Positions 1-6,328 of a DNA stretch of 15,072 nucleotides are shown here, one piece after another. Positions within the stretch are counted from its first letter, which is position 1; every line of letters starts with the position of its first letter. Source of the stretch: REEB426 sp964551975 (GTDB taxonomy: Bacteria; Actinomycetota; Actinomycetes; S36-B12); the NCBI GenBank assembly GCA_964551975.1, contig CAZKFI010000060.1:1-15072 (forward strand), written 5' to 3'. The notes beneath the pieces are model-generated. The model made no database searches. It had not been told where the DNA came from and was given only the letters and a program-made list of their open reading frames with translations. The position numbers and the translations under genes were made by a program.

Positions 1-197
1 ATCCGATTACCTCGCAGTCGACCGGCCCACGGCACCATCGGATACATCCCGAACTCGACCGGGTGATCATCCCGTCGACCGAGTAACTCCAGCCCATCTA
101 CCTGCCAGGACACCGCACGGCCCCCGCAGGATGGATCCAGCAGCAGCTCCTGATCGGGGTGCTCCGACGATCCGGGCGCGCTGATCAGTTGCAGCAT
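1..197 (-). CDS. Aldose 1-epimerase (mutarotase), N-terminal part, cut by window edge
   Basis: Translating the minus strand from the ATG at 197 gives 65 open codons that run off the left edge. The N-terminal part resembles the aldose 1-epimerase (GalM-like) family: a strand with GGRAVSWQVDGLELLGRR (about residues 24-41), then FGMYPMVPWAGRLRGNR (about 49-65), the family's typical 'P-x-x-GR-x-x-(G)NR' substrate-loop motif. Such enzymes interconvert alpha and beta anomers of aldoses in the cytoplasm. The start lies only a few bases after the xylR stop codon (201-203), with an in-frame GTG at 200 as alternative, so translation is probably coupled to xylR. The position at the end of the xylose operon suggests it equilibrates anomers of imported xylose or a related pentose. 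The catalytic His and Glu would lie outside the window, so activity cannot be judged. Family assignment is fairly secure; sugar specificity is inference. Confidence 0.75.
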   Translation of the reverse strand, partial: MLQLISAPGSSEHPDQELLLDPSCGGRAVSWQVDGLELLGRRDDHPVEFGMYPMVPWAGRLRGNR

Positions 198-200
198 CAC

Positions 201-1412
201 CTAGGAGGCGCGGCGCGCAGAGGTTGTCTGGAGCACTCGCAGTGGATCGGTGAGCAACGGCGCAAAGGCTCGCTCAGCGGCTCCTACCAACGTGCTGTCA
301 CCGGCCAATGCTGGCGTCACCAACCGCACGTTGTCGCGCATCGCCGCAAGGGTCTGATCCACCCTGCCGAGGACCGCCTCGCTAACCTGCGGCAACAGGT
401 AGCGCAGGTGCCCGCCGAGCACGATCACCTCTGGGTTGAAGATGTTGATCAGATTGCCAAGACCCAGTCCGAGCCATTCACCTACCTGTCGAAGCCCTTC
501 ACGGGCCTGCGTGCTGCCGCCCTCGGCTTCGCGCACCACCTGCAGCACATCACCGATGTCATCACTCAACCCAGCGGCTCGAATAATCGCATCGCGACCG
601 ATCTCGGTCTCCCAGCAGCCGCGAGCACCGCAGCGACAGCGCATCCCGCGCGGGTTCACCACCATGTGGCCAACCTCGCCACCAAACCCGCCCACCCCGG
701 TCATCAAACTGCCATCCAGAACGATGCCACCACCGATGCCTACTTCACCGGAGAGATAGATCAGCGAACGCACGCCCCGACCGGCCCCGCGCACATGTTC
801 AGCAAGGGCACCGAGGTCGGCGTCGTTACCCACCGCAATCTGCGGTCCCTGATTGCCAGCAGCAGCCAGGCGCTCAACGAGCAGGGGACCCAGTGGTACG
901 TCACGCCAACCGAGGTTCGGCGCCACCAGAACCTGTCCACCATCTGGATCGATAACACCCGGAATCGATACGGCAAGGCCAACCAGGGTGCCGGTTGATT
1001 CACTCAGCAGCGCCTGTGCCGCAGAAGCGATCACACCCACCGCCTCATCGGGTGCGATGCCATCACCAGCATGGGGGTCAATCCTTCTGGTGAACACCGT
1101 CCCACCCAGGCCCACCAGAGCCGTTTCAGTTGCTTCGACCTTGACCTCGCAGGCCAGCACCAATGCTCCCGACGGCACCGGCTCGACCACCAGTGACGGC
1201 CGACCAACTCCACCGGCCGCACCAGCGACTTCGGCGACAAGTCCGGCTTCGGCGAGTTCATTGACCAGCACGCCGACCGTACTGCGATTGAGGCCGGTTG
1301 CACCAACCAGATCCGATCTGCTGACCGGTCCGGCCACATGCACGAATCGCAGAACCCGTGCCAGGTTTAGGCGGCGCAGGTCATCCTGCGTCGTCGCGGT
1401 AGTAACAGACAC
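201..1412 (-). CDS. xylR: ROK-family transcriptional repressor of the xylose genes
   Basis: 403 aa, the usual length of a ROK repressor. Residues about 14-62 form a winged helix-turn-helix (SRSDLVGATGLNRSTVGVLV). The ROK sugar-kinase-like domain follows: a GND motif at 195-197, and the zinc-binding signature with H249 (GEVGH) and C259-x-C261-G-x-x-G-C266-W. Family members of this architecture (XylR of Bacillus and of actinomycetes) bind operators without sugar and release them when xylose binds. The start is a GTG 5 bp after the xylH stop, with GGGGA about 9 bases upstream; the stop almost touches the following epimerase gene. No separate promoter is visible, so the repressor is probably made from the operon it controls and is autoregulated. 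The xylose ligand is inferred from the neighbours; the family also contains regulators of other sugars. Confidence 0.88.
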   Translation of the reverse strand: MSVTTATTQDDLRRLNLARVLRFVHVAGPVSRSDLVGATGLNRSTVGVLVNELAEAGLVAEVAGAAGGVGRPSLVVEPVPSGALVLACEVKVEATETALVGLGGTVFTRRIDPHAGDGIAPDEAVGVIASAAQALLSESTGTLVGLAVSIPGVIDPDGGQVLVAPNLGWRDVPLGPLLVERLAAAGNQGPQIAVGNDADLGALAEHVRGAGRGVRSLIYLSGEVGIGGGIVLDGSLMTGVGGFGGEVGHMVVNPRGMRCRCGARGCWETEIGRDAIIRAAGLSDDIGDVLQVVREAEGGSTQAREGLRQVGEWLGLGLGNLINIFNPEVIVLGGHLRYLLPQVSEAVLGRVDQTLAAMRDNVRLVTPALAGDSTLVGAAERAFAPLLTDPLRVLQTTSARRAS

Positions 1413-1417
1413 CTGCG

Positions 1418-2665
1418 CTAAGTCCCCGTCGTCAAACTTCGCTTCCGAGAGAGCGCATCGGCGCCGGCAGCGAGCATCAGTACTGCGCCGGTGATCATGA
1501 GTTTGATGCCCGCCGGATACCCCAGCAGACCCATGCCGTTGTCGATGACTGCCACCACAGCACCGCCGATGAGCGCATCGTGGATGCGACCACGTCCACC
1601 GAAAAGACTGGTTCCGCCGATCACCGCCGCGGCCACTGCCTGCAGCACGATGAAGCGTCCCGCGTTCGGATCGACTGATGCGGCGCGGCTCGCCGCGACG
1701 ATGCCAGCAAACGCTGCGGTCGTGGAGCAGATCGTGAAGCAGGCGATGCGCACCTGACTGATCCGAATACCGGCACGTCGTGCCGCCTCAGCATTGCCAC
1801 CGACTGCGTAGATATGCCGCCCGAATCGCGTCCGGTTCAGCACGAACCCAAAAGCCAGCGTCAGGATCACCAGAATCGGCACGATGATTGGCACACCGCT
1901 CAGTGGGTTCAACTCCGGGTTCGTGCTGCGCTCCAAGCTCAAGACCCAGACGACTGCAAACCCGATGACCGCGAGTACGGCCGTCTTTACCAGGATCACG
2001 CCAAGGGATGCGCCCGTGAAGCCACGTGCCTGACGCCGCTGCCGACCGATCAGCGCAAACGCAAGGTAACCGACGACCACAACGACATACAGGGTCCACC
2101 CGAGCCAGATCGGCAGGTTGTCGTTCTCAATGGCCTTGATCACCGGATCGGTGATACGAACGTTGCCACCCTCACCGATGATCACCAGGACCAGTCCCTG
2201 GAATGCCAGGAACAGTGCCAACGTGACCACGAAGGACGGAATGCCGACTTTCGCGACCAGCAGGCCGATGCAGTATCCGATGATCAGGCCCGCCACGAGC
2301 GCAGCGGCAGCAGCCACGTACCAGGGCGCGCCGTTCTTCGACATGAGCACAGCCAGGATTGCTCCAGCAACACCTGAGGTCACGCCAGCAGAAAGGTCGA
2401 TCTCACCGAGAAGGAGAACAAAGATCAGACCCATCGCCAGAATCACCACGACGGCTGCCTGGGTGAGGAAGTTGGCGAAATTCAGCGGCGTGGAGAAGGT
2501 CGGGCGTAGTGCGGCAAAGAGCAGGACGAGGACGATCAGGCCAAGGATCGCCGGCAGCGATCCCATGTCGCCACCACGAACCTTGGACAGCCAACCGGAG
2601 AGCGACTGGCGAATTCCTTGACCCTGCGTCTGCAGGTAATCGGGGGTCTGCGTCGATGTGCTCAT
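1418..2665 (-). CDS. xylH: Xylose ABC transporter, permease subunit
   Basis: 415 aa, strongly hydrophobic, with about ten predicted membrane segments after a hydrophilic N-terminal stretch of roughly 35 residues. It matches the RbsC/XylH (BPD_transp_2) permease family; the cytoplasmic coupling region reads RTRFGRHIYAVGGNAEAARR and is followed by the conserved loop AAVIGGTSLFGGRG. It forms the channel of a carbohydrate-uptake ABC transporter, with XylG as motor and XylF delivering sugar. The ATG at 2665 overlaps the xylG stop by 4 bp (ATGA), typical of coupled translation, and xylR starts 5 bp downstream. Length is slightly above the enteric XylH (about 393 aa). Xylose specificity rests on the context (xylA, xylB, xylF) because ribose and xylose permeases of this family are hard to separate by eye. 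Confidence 0.9.
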   Translation of the reverse strand: MSTSTQTPDYLQTQGQGIRQSLSGWLSKVRGGDMGSLPAILGLIVLVLLFAALRPTFSTPLNFANFLTQAAVVVILAMGLIFVLLLGEIDLSAGVTSGVAGAILAVLMSKNGAPWYVAAAAALVAGLIIGYCIGLLVAKVGIPSFVVTLALFLAFQGLVLVIIGEGGNVRITDPVIKAIENDNLPIWLGWTLYVVVVVGYLAFALIGRQRRQARGFTGASLGVILVKTAVLAVIGFAVVWVLSLERSTNPELNPLSGVPIIVPILVILTLAFGFVLNRTRFGRHIYAVGGNAEAARRAGIRISQVRIACFTICSTTAAFAGIVAASRAASVDPNAGRFIVLQAVAAAVIGGTSLFGGRGRIHDALIGGAVVAVIDNGMGLLGYPAGIKLMITGAVLMLAAGADALSRKRSLTTGT

Positions 2666-3423
2666 GCTTCCTCATCAATGCTGCTGGCGGACTTGCCGCC
2701 GGTGATGTATTCCACGACCTCAGCGGGTGTCGTGCTCTTGGCATCGAGTCGAACGACCATCCGCCCGAGGTAGAGCACGTAGATGACGTCAGCCACGGTG
2801 AAGACGTCCTGCAGGTTGTGCGAGATGATCACGACGCCGAGCCCCTTGGCGGCGAGTTCGCGGACCAGGTTCAATACCTGCTCGGTCTGCGCCACGCCGA
2901 GGGCGGCGGTTGGTTCATCGAGGATGACGACTTTGTTGTTCCACAGCACGGCGCGGGCAATGGCCACCGTTTGCCGCTGGCCACCGGACAGACTCGAAAC
3001 TTTTTGACGAAGCGACTTCACGGTGCGCACCGACAGGCTCTGCAGCGTCTGCCCTGCCTTGGACTCCATATCGGCTTCGTCCATGGCAACGCCACGGTGC
3101 AGTTCCCTACCCAGGAACATGTTCTGGACGATGTCCAGGTTGTCGCACAGGGCAAGGTCCTGATACACGACCTCAATACCAAGTGAGGCAGCCGAGCGCG
3201 GGTCCGAGATGGTTACCTGGTTGCCTTCGAAAGTGATCACACCGGCGTCGAACGGCTGAATGCCCGCCAGGCCTTTGATCAAGGTGGACTTGCCAGCTCC
3301 GTTATCTCCTACGAGCGCGGTCACTGTGCCTGGGGCGACGGAGAAGTCCACACCTTTGAGGACATCAACCGCACCAAAGCTCTTCTTGGCTCCGGCGACT
3401 TCCACGATTGCTGCGGGCGCCAT
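2662..3423 (-). CDS. xylG: Xylose ABC transporter, single-domain ATP-binding subunit
   Basis: 253 aa from the ATG at 3423. One complete ABC domain is visible: Walker A GDNGAGKST (39-47), Q-loop Q88, signature LSGGQ (145-149), Walker B VVILDEP (165-171) and H-loop H202. It energises sugar uptake through XylH. An in-frame GTG at 3462 would give 266 aa, but the ATG at 3423 has a near-perfect Shine-Dalgarno (GGAGGAG, 3 bases before ATG) and the GTG does not, so I chose 3423. The classical XylG/RbsA/MglA proteins are about 500 aa with two fused ABC domains; this one has a single domain and the gene stops with the ATGA overlap into xylH, so it must act as a homodimer. That is a known variant in actinobacterial sugar transporters rather than a truncation. 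Confidence 0.9.
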   Translation of the reverse strand: MAPAAIVEVAGAKKSFGAVDVLKGVDFSVAPGTVTALVGDNGAGKSTLIKGLAGIQPFDAGVITFEGNQVTISDPRSAASLGIEVVYQDLALCDNLDIVQNMFLGRELHRGVAMDEADMESKAGQTLQSLSVRTVKSLRQKVSSLSGGQRQTVAIARAVLWNNKVVILDEPTAALGVAQTEQVLNLVRELAAKGLGVVIISHNLQDVFTVADVIYVLYLGRMVVRLDAKSTTPAEVVEYITGGKSASSIDEEA

Positions 3424-3624
3424 GTACTCCTCCAAAGGTCCGCCGAGATTGGCGGCGGTCACTCGTGGTTACCGCGCTCCAACCTAGTGACGCGCAGGGC
3501 TGGTTGTCCGGGAATTACCGGATCACCGGTGGTCGAGATAGTGAAGATGGTGATGATGGTGAAACTAGTGAAATCGAAGAGGGCTTCCCGAGCCGCACCA
3601 CATACGCCGTTCCGCTCGGGATGT
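3424..3624. other. Intergenic region xylF-xylG
   Basis: About 200 bp without a credible gene between the xylF hairpin and the xylG start. It contains the strong xylG ribosome-binding site (GGAGGAG at the 3424-3432 end, minus strand) and a small inverted repeat ACCGG-ATCA-CCGGT at 3517-3530. I see no convincing promoter; xylGH probably depend on read-through past the xylF hairpin. Confidence 0.4.
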
Positions 3625-3659
3625 GCTGCTGGGCCCGTGCAATGCACGGGCCCAGCAGC
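3625..3659 (-). terminator. Perfect 16-bp hairpin 6 bp after xylF stop (intercistronic stabiliser or attenuator)
   Basis: GCTGCTGGGCCCGTGC at 3625-3640 and its exact reverse complement at 3644-3659 flank a 3-base loop (AAT on the plus strand). The stem begins 6 bp after the xylF stop codon. No T-run follows on the minus strand, so it is not a textbook intrinsic terminator. A hairpin after a binding-protein gene and before the ABC/permease genes is known elsewhere to protect the upstream mRNA from 3' exonucleases or to end part of the transcripts. The structure is seen directly; the role is inference. Confidence 0.7.
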
Positions 3660-3665
3660 GATGGA

Positions 3666-4778
3666 TCAGCCGATGCCGAGTTCCTCGCACACCGCTGCCA
3701 CGTCATCCACGCACAGCTCCGCGGCGGTGAAGCCTGCGGTACCAGCGTCCAGAACCTCCTGGACGTTCTCTGCGTAGATGATGACCGGGGTCGAGTACAC
3801 GGCAGGAACCGTGACGCCACCCACATCAACCGTTGCCGGTGCTGCCGGCTGCTCGCCGTTCAGCAGGGCAATGGCCAGTGCCGAGGCGTCAGCGGCCTCA
3901 AGGGCGGTGTTCTTGAACACCGACATGCACTGCTTGCCGAGCAGGACGTTCTGCAGACCCGAGAGGGTTGCGTCCTGGCCGGTGACCGGAATGGTCAGGC
4001 CGTTCTTGTCGGCCACGGCGATGGCTGCGCCACCGAGGCCGTCATTGGCCGCGAGAACGCCGTCGATCTTGCCACCGAGGTCGGTGAACATCTGCTCGAA
4101 GATGACACCACCCTGCTGGTTGTCCCAGTCCGGAACGGACTCGTCCTTGACCGGCGTGATGCCAGCGGCCGCGAGGGTCGTCTCGTAGCCCTCCTTGAAC
4201 ATGGCGGCGTTGCCGTCAGTCGGGGAGCCGTTGAGGAAGACCACCTGAGCGGCGGCCAGGTCGACACCGTTGTCGGTGAGGCACTTGATCAGGCCCTCAC
4301 CCTGCAGCTGGCCGACCTTGACGTTGTCGAATGACACGTAGTAGTCAGCAGGCGCGAACGGACGGTCGTAGGCGATGACCGGGATGCCCTGGGCCTTGGC
4401 CTTCTCGGCAACCGTTGCACCGGAGCCGTTAAGGTCGACCAGGATCATCACACCGCAGCCGCCGGCGAGCATCTGATCGCCGATGGTGAGGTACTGGTTG
4501 GTGTCGCCCTGTGCGTTCTGGATATCCGACTCGAAGCCGGCCCCTGCCAGAGCGCTCTCGATTGCCGGACGGTCCTGGTTCTCCCAGCGATCCGAAGACT
4601 GGCTATCGGGCAGGATGACGCAGGCCTTGCCAGCAGCTGCGGGAGCAGCCGAGGCAGCCGCCGAAGCCTCAGCCGGTGCGGCCGAGGACTCGGTGCTCGT
4701 TGAGGAGCTGCTGCATGCAGCCACGAGCAGTGACGCGGCCGCGAGGCCCGCCACAGTCGCAATGATTTTCTTGGACAT
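3666..4778 (-). CDS. xylF: Xylose-binding lipoprotein of the ABC transporter
   Basis: 370 aa. The N-terminus has KK, a hydrophobic core and a lipobox ending in C22 (LVAAC), followed by a Ser/Thr/Ala-rich linker to about residue 50, so the protein is expected to be lipid-anchored outside the membrane. The rest is a periplasmic-binding-protein type 1 fold of the XylF/RbsB class (Peripla_BP_4): DRWENQDRPAIE, then NGSGATVAEKAKAQGIPVIAYDRP, NGSPTDGNAAMFKEGY, ANDGLGGAAIA and GQDATLSG are the recurring sugar-contact loops of this class. It captures extracellular xylose for XylGH. The ATG at 4778 has a purine-rich AAGGAAGGGA about 10 bases upstream. A stable hairpin directly follows the stop, which fits the need for more binding protein than permease. 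Several Cys in the mature part could form disulfides. Confidence 0.92.
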   Translation of the reverse strand: MSKKIIATVAGLAAASLLVAACSSSSTSTESSAAPAEASAAASAAPAAAGKACVILPDSQSSDRWENQDRPAIESALAGAGFESDIQNAQGDTNQYLTIGDQMLAGGCGVMILVDLNGSGATVAEKAKAQGIPVIAYDRPFAPADYYVSFDNVKVGQLQGEGLIKCLTDNGVDLAAAQVVFLNGSPTDGNAAMFKEGYETTLAAAGITPVKDESVPDWDNQQGGVIFEQMFTDLGGKIDGVLAANDGLGGAAIAVADKNGLTIPVTGQDATLSGLQNVLLGKQCMSVFKNTALEAADASALAIALLNGEQPAAPATVDVGGVTVPAVYSTPVIIYAENVQEVLDAGTAGFTAAELCVDDVAAVCEELGIG

Positions 4779-4797
4779 ACGGTGCTGTCCCTTCCTT

Positions 4798-4812
4798 GCA
4801 GGCTAGGCCTGC
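4798..4812 (-). repeat. Small hairpin in the xylF leader
   Basis: GCAGGC at 4798-4803 and GCCTGC at 4807-4812 pair around a 3-base loop. On the transcript it lies just upstream of the xylF ribosome-binding site (about 20 bases before the ATG). It may stabilise a processed 5' end or affect initiation; the function is not known from the sequence. Confidence 0.45.
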
Positions 4813-4826
4813 GGATTGTCGATGGT

Positions 4827-4840
4827 GCCTAATGGGTAAT
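4827..4840. promoter_or_regulatory. Candidate XylR-type site upstream of xylF
   Basis: The plus strand reads CTAATGGGTAA at 4829-4839. It differs at two purine/purine positions from CTGATGAGTAA at 6157-6167 in the xylB-xylA gap (shared pattern CTRATGRGTAA). Both lie upstream of xylose genes within a locus that encodes its own ROK repressor. The match is short, so this is a hypothesis only. Confidence 0.3.
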
Positions 4841-4890
4841 GCTGCTTTTCACGTTCCTTGCCTTGGTGCTGCCTGCCGTCTCCCCCTCGG

Positions 4891-6054
4891 CTAAATGCCG
4901 AGAATCCGGTCGATGACAAGTTGATCGAGTGCTTCATTCCCATACGTGCGATCGGCAAGCCGATCTGGGTCGAATGACTCGGCCTTCAGCCGGGCTGCCG
5001 TCTCCGCCGTGTAGCGGCCGACAGTCGGCTCCGCGAGCTCCGGAACCCCGGCCTTGGCCATGGCTTCCCGAACTCGGGGATCTTGGTCGAACTCGCGCGC
5101 CTTCTGCGCGAGTGCGAGGTAGGTGCGCATGCACCCGCGGGCGAAATCCCAGATACCTTCCCCACCGTCGTTGCGGTAGGGGCGTGCGTCGAAGTGCCGC
5201 GGCCCGTCGTAGCCACTGGACTCCAGCAATCGCACAAGGAAGAAGTCGTCCTTAATGCCCTCGGACCCAAACCGGAGGTCCTGGTCGTAGCGGCCGATCT
5301 TCTGGTCGTTCAAGTCAATGTGGAACAACTTGCCCTGCCAGAGTGCCTGAGCAACGCCTTGGTAGAAGCTCAACCCTGCCATGGTCTCGTGCGCAACCTC
5401 AGGGTTCAGCCCGACCATCTCCGGGTATTCGAGCATCTGAATGAAGCCCAGCGCGTGTCCGATCGTGGGCAGGAAGGTGTCACCACGTGGCTCGTTGGGC
5501 TTTGGCTCCAAGGCGAACCGAATCCCGTAACCCTGGTCCCGGACGTAGCCACAGAGGAAGTCCAGCGCCTCCTTATAGCGATCCATGGCGTCGCGTGGCT
5601 CTTTGCTCGCCGCGCTCTCCACACCTTCGCGTCCACCCCACAGCACATAGGTCGGAGCACCGAGTTCGGCCGCGACGTCAAGGTTTCGCATGACCTTTTG
5701 GATGGCCAGGCGTCGCACGTTGGGGTCGTTGGAAGTGAAGGCGCCATCCTTGAACATCGGATGCCGGAACAGGTTCGTCGTCGCCATCGAGCAGACGATC
5801 CCGGTCTCGGCCAGGGCAGCCTTGAATCGATCAAGTTCCGCTCGACGTTGGCTCTCCGGAGCGCCGAAGGTCATCAGGTCGTCGTCATGGAAGCTCACGC
5901 CCCAGGCGCCGATCCGGGCCAGGCCCCGCACGAAGTCCACCGGGTCAACGGGGGGACGCGTGGGCTCACCGAACGGGTCGCCACCCACGTGGCCGATAGT
6001 CCACAGGCCAAAGGAGAACTTGTGCTCTGGGCGCGGCGTCAGGGCATCCGACAC
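4891..6054 (-). CDS. xylA: Xylose isomerase
   Basis: 387 aa, the length of the short actinomycete-type (group I) enzyme. It converts D-xylose to D-xylulose in the cytoplasm through a metal-assisted hydride shift. All key residues are in place: H56 and D59 (FHDDDL), W18 in the sugar pocket, E183 and K185 (ALEPKPNEPRGD), E219 and H222 (NPEVAHE), D247 (FHIDLND), D257 and D259 (YDQDLRFG), D289 (HFDARPYR). These form the two divalent-metal sites of the family. The start is a GTG at 6054, supported by GGGAG 8 bases upstream; a nearby ATG is out of frame. The gene follows xylB across a 274-bp gap that carries promoter and operator candidates, and precedes xylF by 112 bp. Glucose isomerisation is a usual side activity of this family. 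Assignment is very secure. Confidence 0.97.
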   Translation of the reverse strand: MSDALTPRPEHKFSFGLWTIGHVGGDPFGEPTRPPVDPVDFVRGLARIGAWGVSFHDDDLMTFGAPESQRRAELDRFKAALAETGIVCSMATTNLFRHPMFKDGAFTSNDPNVRRLAIQKVMRNLDVAAELGAPTYVLWGGREGVESAASKEPRDAMDRYKEALDFLCGYVRDQGYGIRFALEPKPNEPRGDTFLPTIGHALGFIQMLEYPEMVGLNPEVAHETMAGLSFYQGVAQALWQGKLFHIDLNDQKIGRYDQDLRFGSEGIKDDFFLVRLLESSGYDGPRHFDARPYRNDGGEGIWDFARGCMRTYLALAQKAREFDQDPRVREAMAKAGVPELAEPTVGRYTAETAARLKAESFDPDRLADRTYGNEALDQLVIDRILGI

Positions 6055-6077
6055 GTCATGCTCTCCCTGTGTTCCAG

Positions 6078-6105
6078 GTCATACCGGAAATGTTGTGTGC
6101 CACAA
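6078..6105 (-). promoter_or_regulatory. Candidate proximal xylA promoter
   Basis: On the minus strand a -35-like TTGTGG (6105-6100) and a -10-like TATGAC (6083-6078) are separated by 16 bp. The predicted start would give a leader of about 15-20 bases with the GGGAG ribosome-binding site. The -35 lies inside the palindrome at 6090-6108, an arrangement that would let a repressor block RNA polymerase. Boxes match consensus only moderately. Confidence 0.4.
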
Positions 6106-6108
6106 CAT
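6090..6108. promoter_or_regulatory. 19-bp palindrome, candidate XylR operator
   Basis: ATGTTGTG-TGC-CACAACAT is a perfect inverted repeat with 8-bp arms and a 3-bp centre, 36 bp upstream of the xylA GTG. The length, odd centre and position over a -35-like element fit an operator for a dimeric helix-turn-helix repressor such as the ROK protein encoded at 201-1412. The palindrome is seen; the binding partner is inferred. Confidence 0.55.
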
Positions 6109-6152
6109 ATGGCCGCATACCGCGCGCTGCAAGGTGAAGGGGCACCGAATCG

Positions 6153-6168
6153 GTTACTGATGAGTAAC
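6153..6168. promoter_or_regulatory. Second inverted repeat in xylB-xylA gap
   Basis: GTTACT-GATG-AGTAAC is a perfect 6-bp inverted repeat with a 4-bp centre, about 100 bp upstream of xylA and between the two promoter candidates. A related half is found upstream of xylF at 4827-4840. It could be the true XylR operator instead of, or together with, the palindrome at 6090-6108. Confidence 0.4.
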
Positions 6169-6180
6169 GATTTGGTCACG

Positions 6181-6213
6181 TGCGGCTGGCACTCCACGGA
6201 GCCCGAAGCCGCA
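6181..6213. repeat. Nested inverted repeats downstream of xylB
   Basis: TGCGGCT (6181-6187) and AGCCGCA (6207-6213) pair as 7-bp arms, and CTCC-AC-GGAG (6192-6201) is a second inverted repeat inside the loop. On the xylB transcript this lies about 115-150 bases after the stop. No T-run follows, so it is at best a weak terminator or leader structure for a distal xylA promoter. Confidence 0.3.
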
Positions 6214-6238
6214 CCCTCCACTGAGAGGACAGCCCACG

Positions 6239-6267
6239 TATATATGGGATACGCCCCTATGTGGAAA
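6239..6267 (-). promoter_or_regulatory. Candidate distal xylA promoter
   Basis: On the minus strand TTTCCA (6267-6262) and TATATA (6244-6239) are 17 bp apart, the ideal sigma-70 spacing. It would give a leader of about 175-180 bases before xylA that contains both inverted repeats. The TATATA stands out in this GC-rich DNA. It is a prediction by eye. Confidence 0.4.
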
Positions 6268-6328
6268 TGGTCCCAAAACGTGGAGGTGGCCTAGAAACGG
6301 CAACGAGGCCAGCCGAGAAGGGGCCGAC

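Noticed and set aside
853..1494. 213-codon plus-strand frame opposite xylR
   Set aside because: Antisense to a complete ROK repressor with an intact zinc motif; composition is Ser/Thr/Pro/Arg-rich as typical of shadow frames.
3459..3647. 62-codon minus-strand frame in the xylF-xylG gap
   Set aside because: It begins within the xylF hairpin, runs past the xylG ribosome-binding site and lacks its own initiation signal.
3408..4334. 308-codon plus-strand frame opposite xylF and its 3' region
   Set aside because: It overlaps the clear XylF lipoprotein and the perfect hairpin, and its translation shows no domain.
5083..6294. 403-codon open frame on the plus strand opposite xylA
   Set aside because: It is antisense to a xylose isomerase with every catalytic residue in place; such long shadows are expected from GC-rich codon use and the product resembles nothing.
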